From Candidatus Poribacteria bacterium (GTDB taxonomy: Bacteria; Poribacteria; WGA-4E; GCA-2687025), in assembly GCA_028818695.1 (NCBI GenBank), contig JAPPNK010000029.1, positions 89,578 to 101,349 of the forward strand: 11,772 nucleotides of DNA. The letters run 5' to 3'. The position numbers and the translations under genes are program-made. The notes under the pieces are model-generated. The model ran no database searches. It saw nothing but the letters and a program-made list of their open reading frames with translations, and had not been told where the DNA came from. Below, in pieces: positions 1 to 7,647 of the stretch. The first letter of the stretch is position 1. Each line of letters opens with the position of its first letter.

Positions 1-1200
1 TACGGGCGTTCCAGATCCGAATTTTTTGATCGTAGCTGCCGCTTGCAATGGTCTGCCCGTCAGGAGAATACGCTATAAAAGATAACATGCTGAACGCAGG
101 CACTTTGAGCGTTCTTATAAGCGCGCCTGTACCGGCGTTCCAAATTTGAATTGTACCGATTAGGTTTCCGCCGGCAATTGTCCGTCCGTTCGGAGAATAC
201 GCTACAAAAGATAACATGCTGGATGTATTAGGCGCTTTGAGCGTTCTTATAAGCGCGCCTGTACCGGCGTTCCAAATTTGAATCGTTCCGTCGCCTCCGC
301 TGGCGATGGTTTGCCCATCCGATGAATACGCCACGGAGTAGACAGAGTTTACATGTTCCTCAAGCGTTCTTATAAGCGCGCCTGTACCGGCGTTCCAGAT
401 CCGAATCGTTCCGTCATCGCTCCCGCTGGCGATCGTCTGCCCGTCCGGAGAATACGCCACGGAAGGACTACCCCCCGCGAGCGTTTCGAGAAGCGCGCCT
501 GTACGGGCGTTCCAGATCCGAATCGTTCCGTCATCGCTCCCGCTGGCGATCGTCTGCCCGTCCGGAGAATATGCCACGGAAACAACACTACTCGTATGCC
601 CCGCAAGCGTTTTGAGAAGCGCGCCTGTACGGGCGTTCCAAATTCGAATCGTCTCATCAACTCCTCCGCTGGCAATTGTCTGTCCGTCCGGAGAATACGC
701 CACAGACCAGACCCAGCTCGTATGCCCGGCAAGCGTTCTTATAAGCGCGCCTGTACGGGCGTTCCAAATTCGAATCATTCCGTCATTGCCTCCGCTGGCG
801 ATGGTTTGCCCATCTGATGAATACGCCATGGAGTAAACAGAGTTTACATGTCCCTTGAGCGTTCTTATATGCGCACCAGTACGGGCGTTCCAGATCCGAA
901 TCGTATTGTCCCATCCTCCGCTAGCGATGATCTGTCCATCCGGAGAATACGTCATGGACCAGACCAGGCTCGTATGCCCGGCGAGCGTTTTGAGAAGCAC
1001 GCCTGTTTTGGCATCCCAAATCCGAATCGTCTTATCGAAGCTGCCGCCGGCAATAGTCTTGCCGTCAGGAGAATATACAATAAATCGGAGATTACTCGTA
1101 CGCGCAATTTCAAACAATGCGATTTCTGCGCCAGTATGGGCGTTATAAAGCCAAATGCCCATGCTTCCGCCGACCGCAAGCGACTTACCGTCCGGCGAAT
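1..1200 (-). repeat. Tandem WD40-coding DNA repeats in gene A, unit about 117-132 bp
   Basis: Ten repeat units code for blades of 39-44 residues. Neighbouring units share long exact stretches: 103-151 equals 235-283 (49 nt, offset 132), and 389-454 equals 506-571 (66 nt, offset 117). The array continues beyond the left edge. Such identity at synonymous sites indicates recent duplication or gene conversion rather than selection on the protein alone. Confidence 0.85.
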
Positions 1201-1987
1201 ATGCGATTGCTTCAACTGATCCTTTGCCGAGGCGGGCTTTAGCTCCTTTCGGCAGGCTCCATTTCATGTGACCTGCAAAGCGTTCGGGCAAGGCGACGGG
1301 TTTTGGTCGGGGAGTTGGAACAATAGGATTCTGACGGCTAATGCGCTCCAGCATCTTTTTCAGGGCGTTTGAAGGGACGGCGAAATTCAGGTTCTGCCCC
1401 AGCTTAATCGCCATCGTAGAGACGCCGACGACTTCTCCCTTCTCGTTCAGGACAGGTCCGCCGCTGCTGCCTGGCGAGATGGGCGCGGTCATCTGTATCA
1501 GTTTGCTGTCGGGCAGGGCGCGGATGCCGCTCACCAGCCCGTTCGAGAAGGTTCCTTCTAGGAACCCGATCGGGTTGCCGACCGCATAGATCGTCTCGCC
1601 GACCTGGAGCGCGTCGCTGTCGCCAAGGGGCAGGGCGGGCGCGCTCAACGACGAGACGCGCAGCAGCGCCAGGTCCCGCTCCGCGTCCTGCGCGGCGACC
1701 GAATCGACGCGGTGGAACCTGTCCTGGTTCACCAGCCGAACGCGGATGACCGCCGCCTCGTCGATCACATGCCGGTTCGTCGCGATGAGTCCGCTTCGTA
1801 CGAAGAAGCCGCTGCCGACGCCGGCGGTTTCCCCTTCCGCGTTCTCCGTGACGACCAGAACCGTCGATGCGAACGCTTTTTGGGCGATCTGCTGGGGCGT
1901 TTGCGTCTGCGCGGAGGCGACAGCGGCGCCCAGCGTCAAGAGCCATGCCGCCGTCCAACGAAGCGGGAGTTTGCGGGCTGCGTTCAT
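1..1987 (-). CDS. Secreted trypsin/HtrA-like serine protease fused to WD40 repeats (gene A; 3' end outside window)
   Basis: The frame is open from ATG at 1987 to the left edge (662 codons, no stop), so the C-terminus is missing. Residues 1-26 form a signal peptide (LRWTAAWLLTLG, cut near ASA/Q27), so export is expected. Residues about 27-215 are an S1C trypsin-like protease: His73 in ATNRHVI, Asp105 in ERDLALL and Ser175 in PGSSGGPVLN form an intact triad. A proline-rich linker (about 223-236, PTPRPKP) leads to WD40 blades from about residue 250; ten are visible, with core SPDGQTIASG and IRIWNA.TGA. HtrA proteases normally carry PDZ domains here; none is seen, and the propeller probably takes over substrate or partner binding (inference). 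The start is fixed by GAGGA six bases upstream and by matching the leader of gene B. It is the last gene of an apparent operon. The repeat part is much less GC-rich than the protease part. Substrate unknown. Confidence 0.9.
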   Translation of the reverse strand, partial: MNAARKLPLRWTAAWLLTLGAAVASAQTQTPQQIAQKAFASTVLVVTENAEGETAGVGSGFFVRSGLIATNRHVIDEAAVIRVRLVNQDRFHRVDSVAAQDAERDLALLRVSSLSAPALPLGDSDALQVGETIYAVGNPIGFLEGTFSNGLVSGIRALPDSKLIQMTAPISPGSSGGPVLNEKGEVVGVSTMAIKLGQNLNFAVPSNALKKMLERISRQNPIVPTPRPKPVALPERFAGHMKWSLPKGAKARLGKGSVEAIAYSPDGKSLAVGGSMGIWLYNAHTGAEIALFEIARTSNLRFIVYSPDGKTIAGGSFDKTIRIWDAKTGVLLKTLAGHTSLVWSMTYSPDGQIIASGGWDNTIRIWNARTGAHIRTLKGHVNSVYSMAYSSDGQTIASGGNDGMIRIWNARTGALIRTLAGHTSWVWSVAYSPDGQTIASGGVDETIRIWNARTGALLKTLAGHTSSVVSVAYSPDGQTIASGSDDGTIRIWNARTGALLETLAGGSPSVAYSPDGQTIASGSDDGTIRIWNAGTGALIRTLEEHVNSVYSVAYSSDGQTIASGGDGTIQIWNAGTGALIRTLKAPNTSSMLSFVAYSPNGRTIAGGNLIGTIQIWNAGTGALIRTLKVPAFSMLSFIAYSPDGQTIASGSYDQKIRIWNAR

Positions 1988-1993
1988 GCGTTG

Positions 1994-1998
1994 TCCTC
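1994..1998 (-). promoter_or_regulatory. Ribosome binding site of gene A
   Basis: On the minus strand GAGGA sits six bases (CAACGC) before the ATG at 1987. It supports that start and translation of A from its own site, 56 nt after the stop of gene B. Confidence 0.7.
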
Positions 1999-2043
1999 GG
2001 GTTTCATGTCGGTTCATGAGTGTATGGACAATGGGGCGCGGCG

Positions 2044-5000
2044 TCAAGGCGGAGGGACGGAGGGGAGGTTGGAAAGGTCCCAAAGGAGTACCGTGCCGTC
2101 CAAGCTGCCGCTGGCGAGCGTCTTGCCGTCGCGGGAGAAGGCGAGCGAATTGACCTCGTCCGTGTGTCCGGTGAAGGTTCGGATATGCTTGCCGTTGCGG
2201 GCGTTCCAGAGTCTCACGGTATAGTCGGCGCTGGCGCTGGCTAGCGTCTTGCCGTCCGGCGAGTACGCGACGCAAAGGACTGCCCGGTCATGCATCTGCT
2301 CCGAGATGAGAAAGGCTCCCTCAACCGCTCCCCATATCCGTACCCCTTTGTCGTAGCATCCGGTCGCAATCCGCTCGCCGTCCGGCGAGAAAGCGACCGA
2401 CAGGACATCGCCCGGATGCGCTTTAGGAGTATGAATCGGTAAGCCCGTTTCAACGCTCCAGACGCGGAGCGTATTGTCTTTGCCGCCTGTTGCGATCCAT
2501 TTGCCGTCCGGCGAAAAGGCGGCGGATTCGATCCTTTCCATATCCTTCGCTGTTGAGAGAATCGTCTTGCGCGCATTCATATCCCATATGCGAATTTGCC
2601 CCTCTTCTTTTGTTCCCCCTGTCGCCATCATGGAGCCGTCCGGCGAGAACGCCGCAAAGTTGCCGCCAATTTTTTGATCGCTCATATGGATTCGCTCGCC
2701 AGTTTGAGCGTCAATTGTCAAAATGCCGCCATAATCGCTGCGGCAGGCGGCAGCAACTGTTTTTCCGTCCGGCGAATAACCCATTCCGTAGATGGTACTG
2801 AACGGCTCATAGGTCGTTTGGAGAAGCTTGCCTGCGCTTGCGTCCCATATCCGGATGTCGCCATTGTACCCTCCGCTTGCGACCTGTTTTCCGTCGGGGG
2901 AAAAGGCGATTGAGCGAACGCCCTCCGTATGTCCTCGAATCGTTCTAAGACGCTTTCCATTGTCGGCGCTCCATATGTCTATTGTGCCGCCCATCCTGAG
3001 TCGCCGCTGGCAGCTATGGCTAGCAAAGATCTTACCGTCCGGCGAATAAGCCAGCGCATGGACATCCTGTAGCGTTTCAGGGATCGTGCGGAGAAACTCC
3101 CCCGTCTCGGCGCTCCACAGCAAGACGACAGACGAATTGCTGCGCGTTGCGATTGTGTCTTCGTCTGGAAAAAAGTCGATATGGTCAACCCAATGGCCCA
3201 AATGGCCATGTTTTAACGTGTGAAGCGTCTTGCCCGTGTCAGGGTCCCAAATGCGCACGGTGTAGTCCCAGCTTCCGCTCAGAAGCAATCGACCGTCGGG
3301 AGAATAGGTCAGCGCCGTTATATTTTTCGTATGCCCTTTCAGCGTTTGTACGAACATCCCTTTTTCAATGCTCCATATCTTGATGTCGCCGTCTAATGTA
3401 TAGGCTACAGCGATCTCTTTTCGGTCGGGTGAATAGGCGATCTCTGTGATAGATTTTCCATTTCCGTCGATTGTTTGTTCTTGCGCGCCCGTGTTGACGT
3501 TCCATATGCGCAGGAAGTTATAGCTTTTAGTGACAACATGTTTCCCGTCCGCTGAAAACCTAACGTCGTAAGCGTATTCTCCATGTCCTTCAAGCGTTTG
3601 GATATTCTCGCCGGTTTCAATGTCCCAAATCCACACGTCGTCGGTGTCTCTTCCTGCGGAGGCGATATATCGACCGTCGCGGGAAAACACAATCAAGCCT
3701 ACCGCGTTGGCATGGCCGTGGAGCGTTCGGATATTTTCGCCTGTATCGGGATTCCATAACTGTATGGGTCCGGCATAGCTTCCGCTGGCGAGAATCTTGC
3801 CGTCCGGCGAATAGCTGATCGTTGAGACGCCGTATTTTTGGTCTTTGATAATTCGGAGAGCTTTGCGCTCTCTCATGCTGAATATCCAAATGGAGTAATC
3901 ATCCTGCCTGCAGGCGAACTCGTCGCTGTTCGGCGAATAGAGGGCATGAATTATATAGTTAGTCTTTTGATCTGGTCCTACGATGGTCTGAATCAGCGCG
4001 CCCGATTCGGAGTCCAATATACGGATCAGTTCAATATGATCCGCATACAGATCGCCTGCCCCGCTCGCGATCTGGATGAGCGTTTTGCTGTCCGGCGAAT
4101 ACGCCGTTTGATATAGATGGTCCTCTCCCTTTCCGATCATTCGAAGCGGCGCGCCCGTAACCGCATCCCAGATGCGTATTGATGCGTCGTCCCCTCCGCT
4201 GACAAGTTTCTTTCCGTCCGGCGAGAACGCCGCCGCATGTATCGTGCGCGTATGTCCATAAATCGAACGGATGACGGCTCCCTTCTGCGGATCCACAATC
4301 CTTAAGGGCCAGTTGACATGGGAATAGGTTTTTCCGGAGCAGACAAGGGTTTGACTATCGGGCGAAAACAGCATGACGCCGCCGCTCGCAATACCCTTAA
4401 TATAATGAAGCTGGGCGCCTGTCTCGGCGTTCCATATTCGTACATCGTACTGGTCGCTGACGCTTGCCAGCAGTTTTCCGTCCGGCGAATAGGCGAGAGA
4501 ATACACCCCCCTTCCATGTCCCCTGGACCGCATATCGCCGACTAGAGTACGGAAATGTTTGCCGGTGTCGGCGCTCCACAGATCAATAGAAGCGGAAGCT
4601 CCGGTTGCGACGGTTCTGCCGTCTGGAGAAAGAGCGGCGGAGTGAACGCTCTTAGAAGGATCCCCAAAGATATGGCGCAATGCGCCTGTCTCGGCGTTCC
4701 ATAGCCGCGCTGTCTTGTCGTTCCCTGCGGTTAAGAGGGCGCGTCCGTCTTGGGAGTAGTCGACATAATTGACGATTCCCGTATGTCCGCGCAGCAGATC
4801 GATTTCGGCGCCTGTTTTTGCGTCGTAGAGCCAGACGCCGACGCCTCCCGCGACTGCAAGGACGTCTCCGTTGCGCGAAAAGGCGAGCGCCCCTCTATTG
4901 CTCGAATCGTAATCGGGTCCGATCGTTCCCTTCCCAAGCCGCAACTTTGCCCCATCGGGCAGATTCCAGAGCGCGATGTTGCTGGGAAGGGCGGACGGGT

Positions 5001-5097
5001 TGTTCCGCTCCCGGTCTTGCGCCAATGAAATGAACGCGCCAAACGTCAACAGAGATGCGGCCGCCCAACGAAGCAGGAGGTTTGAGAAGTGATTCAT
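2044..5097 (-). CDS. Secreted protein made almost only of WD40 repeats, about 22 blades (gene B)
   Basis: This encodes 1017 residues ending in TGA. The frame stays open upstream to an ATG at 5217, but 5097 is preferred: AGGAG lies six bases before it, it begins directly with a signal peptide (MNHFSNLLLRWAAASLLTFG, cut near SLA/Q27), and it avoids an 83-nt overlap with gene C. The entry block (about residues 43-95: WNLPDGAKLRLGKG, then GVWLYDAKTGAEI) matches gene A, but no protease domain precedes it. About 22 blades of 41-51 residues follow, enough for three seven-bladed propellers and a spare. Blades 5, 7, 8 and 17 are degenerate and lack the WD dipeptide; blade 15 has a basic insertion (CQRRLRM). 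The last blade ends in a proline tail. WD40 propellers are non-catalytic interaction platforms; ligand unknown. It looks like an A paralog without the protease, perhaps a scaffold or competing binder (inference). Confidence 0.9.
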   Translation of the reverse strand: MNHFSNLLLRWAAASLLTFGAFISLAQDRERNNPSALPSNIALWNLPDGAKLRLGKGTIGPDYDSSNRGALAFSRNGDVLAVAGGVGVWLYDAKTGAEIDLLRGHTGIVNYVDYSQDGRALLTAGNDKTARLWNAETGALRHIFGDPSKSVHSAALSPDGRTVATGASASIDLWSADTGKHFRTLVGDMRSRGHGRGVYSLAYSPDGKLLASVSDQYDVRIWNAETGAQLHYIKGIASGGVMLFSPDSQTLVCSGKTYSHVNWPLRIVDPQKGAVIRSIYGHTRTIHAAAFSPDGKKLVSGGDDASIRIWDAVTGAPLRMIGKGEDHLYQTAYSPDSKTLIQIASGAGDLYADHIELIRILDSESGALIQTIVGPDQKTNYIIHALYSPNSDEFACRQDDYSIWIFSMRERKALRIIKDQKYGVSTISYSPDGKILASGSYAGPIQLWNPDTGENIRTLHGHANAVGLIVFSRDGRYIASAGRDTDDVWIWDIETGENIQTLEGHGEYAYDVRFSADGKHVVTKSYNFLRIWNVNTGAQEQTIDGNGKSITEIAYSPDRKEIAVAYTLDGDIKIWSIEKGMFVQTLKGHTKNITALTYSPDGRLLLSGSWDYTVRIWDPDTGKTLHTLKHGHLGHWVDHIDFFPDEDTIATRSNSSVVLLWSAETGEFLRTIPETLQDVHALAYSPDGKIFASHSCQRRLRMGGTIDIWSADNGKRLRTIRGHTEGVRSIAFSPDGKQVASGGYNGDIRIWDASAGKLLQTTYEPFSTIYGMGYSPDGKTVAAACRSDYGGILTIDAQTGERIHMSDQKIGGNFAAFSPDGSMMATGGTKEEGQIRIWDMNARKTILSTAKDMERIESAAFSPDGKWIATGGKDNTLRVWSVETGLPIHTPKAHPGDVLSVAFSPDGERIATGCYDKGVRIWGAVEGAFLISEQMHDRAVLCVAYSPDGKTLASASADYTVRLWNARNGKHIRTFTGHTDEVNSLAFSRDGKTLASGSLDGTVLLWDLSNLPSVPPP

Positions 5098-5103
5098 ACG
5101 CCG

Positions 5104-5108
5104 CTCCT
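5104..5108 (-). promoter_or_regulatory. Ribosome binding site of gene B
   Basis: AGGAG on the minus strand, six bases (CGGCGT) before the ATG at 5097. It decides the start of B against the in-frame upstream ATG at 5217, which lies inside gene C. It falls in the 37-nt gap after the stop of C, as expected in an operon. Confidence 0.75.
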
Positions 5109-5134
5109 GTTCTGTTTGACGCGCATTGGCAGGC

Positions 5135-7504
5135 TCAAGCGGGGCGCGGAGCGTCCGCAGGCAGCAGGCTGGCAATGTCCCACAACAATGCGGAGCCGGC
5201 GTCTCCGGCGATCGCAAGTTTCGTTCCGTCCGCCGAAAAGACCGGATAAGCGGTATAGCCGGTATAGCCTAAGCCAGAGTCTATCGCCATGATATGCCAC
5301 TCTTTTTGAACATCCCACAACCTGACCTCCGAGCCCATGTCCACAGTGGCAAGAATGGCGCCGTTCGACGAAAAGGCGATGGAGCCAATCGAGTTGCGGT
5401 GGCCCGTCATCTCGGCTTTGCGCTCTCCCGTTTGGAGGTCCCAGAGCCGAATGACAAGGTCCTTCCCCCCACTGGCGAGCGTCCGCCCGTCCGGCGAGAA
5501 GGCGGCTCGATAAACCGCGTCGGCGTCCACAGCAAGAGTCGCTTGAAGCTCCCTCGTCTCGACGTTCCAGACCTTCAGCCCGTTTTCTTTGCAGACGCCG
5601 GCAACGGTCTTCCCGTCCTGCGACAACGCCTTAAAGACGACGCCGTTATCTGCCGTGAAGACGGTTCGACCCGTTTTCGTTTGGACATCCCAAACTCGTA
5701 CGGTTTTATCCTCGCCGGCGCTGACCGCCGTTTTTCCGTCGGGGGAGAAGACGAGCAAACGCGCCGCATCGGTATGCCCCTTCATCTCTGCCTCAAGCTT
5801 GCCCGTTTGCGCATCCCAAAGCCGAACCGCGCCTTCTTCTCCACAGCTGGCGAACGTCGTTCCGTCAGGGGAGAAGGCGGTCGCGCCCGCGCATTCTTTC
5901 AATACGGCTCGCTCCACGCCTGTTTGGGCGTCCCACAGCCAGATCTTGTTGTCGGCGGCGACTGCGAGCGTCGTTCCATCGGGGGAAAATGCGGGGGAGC
6001 TTCCTCCTCTCGTATGCCCTTTGACAACCGTCTGCGCCTCGCCCGTCTCGACGTTCCAGAATCGGATCTCCGCGTCCCTGGCGGCGCTGGCGGCTGTTTT
6101 TCCGTCCTGCGAAATGGCGGCGCAATTGATGTTTTCTGTATGCGCTTCAATGCGCCGTTGAATCTGCCCCGTCTCGATGTCTCGGATGAGCAGATCGCCG
6201 CCCCAGCCGTCGCTGACAAACATGTTCCCAACGCGCGAACAGGAAATGGAGCGGACGTACTCGGAGGCGTTTTCCAGCGTTTCGACGCATTCGCCCGTTT
6301 CGGCGTTCCAGATCCGTATCGTCTTGTCGTCCCCGCCTGTGATGAGCGTTCGTCCGTCCGCCGAATAGGACATGGCTTGAACCCGATCTGTATGCCCTTT
6401 CAAAGTTATTTCGCCTTCCTGCGTTTCGGGATTCCAGATCCGAACGGTGTCGTCGCAGGAGCTGGCAATGGTTTGTCCGTCCGGCGAAAAGGCGTGGGCG
6501 TTATAGCTCGTTCTTACCTCAAGGCGGTGGAAACGCGCGATGAGCTCGCCCGTCTGCAGGTTCCACAGCGCGACATCGTCGCATGATCCGCTCATGAGAA
6601 TGCGTCCGTCCGGCGAGAATGCCAAGGCTTTCGCATCGTAATTATGCCACGGCCTCTGCGACGTAAGTATGGGGCTTTGACCCGTTTCAACATCCCACAG
6701 AAATACATGGCCCATCTCTTCAGCGGCGGCGAGCGTCTTTCCGTCCGACGAAAAGGCAAGCGCTTGAACTTCCCATGCCCTGAAACGGTTTAGTTGCGCG
6801 CCTGTCTCGACGTCGTAGAGCCAGACGGCGAAGCTGGAACCGACCGCAAGCGTCCGTCCATCCGGCGAAAAGACAAGGCATCTAACCGGCCCCTTTCCGA
6901 AGCGGATCGTTGCTTGGCAGGGATCGATTCTGCGGGGGCCGTCATGCTTGATCTGCGCAACTGCCTCTTTCAGTTGGGCGGAAGGCATCGCGGCGAAGGT
7001 TCCGCCCCCGGTCGGCACGTCCACAATGACGCCGACCGCCTCGCTTTGATCGTTCAGAACGGCGCTGCCGACCGCGCCGCCTGGGACGCTGCCGTTAAAT
7101 AGAATGCGCGGCATGTCCGTATCGGTTTGAAAGCCACTCACTGTTGCTTCGCGCCAGACGGTCCGCGATCTCTTTTCAATGTTTTCAACCATATAAACGC
7201 GCTCGCCCGCCTGAACGGACGCGGCGCTGAGAGGCAAGACCCGCTCCTCCAGCGACGAAACGCGCAGAACGGCAATGCCGCTCTCTGAGTCCTGGAAAGC
7301 GGCGCCGTCCACATGAAACAGGCGAGGGTCGTCCGTAGAGCGCTGAAGATAGATGCGGTCGGCTCCGTCCTCCAGGATGCGGGAGCTGGTTGCGACAAGC
7401 CCCTCTCGGACGAAGAAGCCGTTGACCGTCTCATTTTCCGTTTTCACCAGAACTGTAGAACCTTTAGCTCTGTATGCGATCATGCTCGTGTCAAGCGCAT
7501 TCAT
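5135..7504 (-). CDS. Trypsin-like pseudoprotease fused to 14 WD40 blades (gene C)
   Basis: This encodes 789 residues ending in TGA. Residues 1-190 align with the protease domain of gene A (STVLVKTEN, GFFVREGLVATS, VLRVSSL, AVGVIVDVP), but all three catalytic positions are replaced: His by Arg42 (ATSSRIL), Asp by Gly76 (SESGIAVL), and the GSSGGP loop reads PGGAVGSAV with no serine in the nucleophile slot. From about residue 200 the shared entry motif (IRFGKG, AVWLYDVETGA) opens 14 blades, which fits two seven-bladed propellers. No signal peptide is present, so a cytoplasmic location is likely, unlike A and B. The start at 7504 is preferred over the in-frame ATG at 7519: a GGGGGGA stretch lies six bases before it, and MNA plus the preceding GGACAA matches gene A. 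It is the first gene of the operon, under the promoter at 7538-7566. A regulatory or partner-binding role is inferred. Confidence 0.88.
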   Translation of the reverse strand: MNALDTSMIAYRAKGSTVLVKTENETVNGFFVREGLVATSSRILEDGADRIYLQRSTDDPRLFHVDGAAFQDSESGIAVLRVSSLEERVLPLSAASVQAGERVYMVENIEKRSRTVWREATVSGFQTDTDMPRILFNGSVPGGAVGSAVLNDQSEAVGVIVDVPTGGGTFAAMPSAQLKEAVAQIKHDGPRRIDPCQATIRFGKGPVRCLVFSPDGRTLAVGSSFAVWLYDVETGAQLNRFRAWEVQALAFSSDGKTLAAAEEMGHVFLWDVETGQSPILTSQRPWHNYDAKALAFSPDGRILMSGSCDDVALWNLQTGELIARFHRLEVRTSYNAHAFSPDGQTIASSCDDTVRIWNPETQEGEITLKGHTDRVQAMSYSADGRTLITGGDDKTIRIWNAETGECVETLENASEYVRSISCSRVGNMFVSDGWGGDLLIRDIETGQIQRRIEAHTENINCAAISQDGKTAASAARDAEIRFWNVETGEAQTVVKGHTRGGSSPAFSPDGTTLAVAADNKIWLWDAQTGVERAVLKECAGATAFSPDGTTFASCGEEGAVRLWDAQTGKLEAEMKGHTDAARLLVFSPDGKTAVSAGEDKTVRVWDVQTKTGRTVFTADNGVVFKALSQDGKTVAGVCKENGLKVWNVETRELQATLAVDADAVYRAAFSPDGRTLASGGKDLVIRLWDLQTGERKAEMTGHRNSIGSIAFSSNGAILATVDMGSEVRLWDVQKEWHIMAIDSGLGYTGYTAYPVFSADGTKLAIAGDAGSALLWDIASLLPADAPRPA

Positions 7505-7510
7505 TGATTG

Positions 7511-7517
7511 TCCCCCC
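7511..7517 (-). promoter_or_regulatory. Ribosome binding site of gene C
   Basis: A GGGGGGA stretch on the minus strand, six bases (CAATCA) before the ATG at 7504. It is purine-rich but not a perfect Shine-Dalgarno. The spacing and the GGACAA string are the same as at gene A, which favours 7504 over the ATG at 7519, where the G-run would be coding. Confidence 0.55.
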
Positions 7518-7537
7518 ATATGCTCGTTGTTTGTTTT

Positions 7538-7566
7538 AGTTTATAATTCAGCGCGCAGCCTGTCAA
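7538..7566 (-). promoter_or_regulatory. Sigma70-type promoter for the C-B-A operon
   Basis: On the minus strand a perfect -35 box TTGACA (7566-7561) is followed after 17 bases by TAAACT (7543-7538). An overlapping TATAAA (7545-7540) with a 15-base spacer is an alternative -10. Transcription would begin near 7531, giving a leader of roughly 25-30 nt before the ATG of gene C. No equally good promoter lies in the C-B or B-A gaps, so this is probably the operon's main promoter. Confidence 0.65.
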
Positions 7567-7642
7567 TTTTTATCGCTTAATAAATGCCGCCGTCTATAGT
7601 ATGCGGTTCAAAACGGCGCTAACATGGTTCCATTAAAAAGAT

Positions 7643-7647
7643 GGAGG
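7643..7647 (+). promoter_or_regulatory. Ribosome binding site of gene D
   Basis: GGAGG lies five bases before the ATG at 7653. This rules out the in-frame ATG at 7641, which would place the Shine-Dalgarno inside the coding region. Confidence 0.75.

Noticed and set aside
353-817. Repetitive short plus-strand frames (RACTGVPDPNRSVIA type) that could suggest a repeat peptide gene.
   Set aside because: They are the antisense of the WD40 blades of gene A and keep no independent start signal.
1-1200. A CRISPR-like look from regularly spaced similar sequence.
   Set aside because: The period is 117-132 bp, the whole unit is coding and in frame, and there are no short palindromic repeats with unique spacers.
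1404-1958. A 184-codon arginine-rich minus-strand frame inside the protease part of gene A.
   Set aside because: It is an out-of-frame reading of GC-rich coding sequence. The overlapping frame from 1987 gives a signal peptide and a complete trypsin-like domain.
5098-5217. An upstream in-frame start for gene B at 5217, adding 40 residues.
   Set aside because: The extra residues lie inside gene C, are Cys/Arg/Pro-rich without similarity to gene A, and would bury the signal peptide. AGGAG is placed correctly for 5097.
5294-6586. A 430-codon open frame on the plus strand, opposite gene C.
   Set aside because: It is periodic in step with the WD40 repeats of the minus strand. The repeated SPDG and LWD codons happen to lack stops in the antisense frame. 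It has no Shine-Dalgarno of note and no recognisable domain.
2044-7504. The possibility that B and C are broken pieces of one gene separated by a frameshift.
   Set aside because: Each has its own stop, Shine-Dalgarno and start, B has its own signal peptide, and C ends in a complete final blade.
7588-7618. A short inverted repeat (CGCCGT with ACGGCG, 19-base loop) around the TATAGT upstream of gene D, considered as an operator.
   Set aside because: Six base pairs of GC-rich sequence with a long loop is likely by chance, and there is no second copy.
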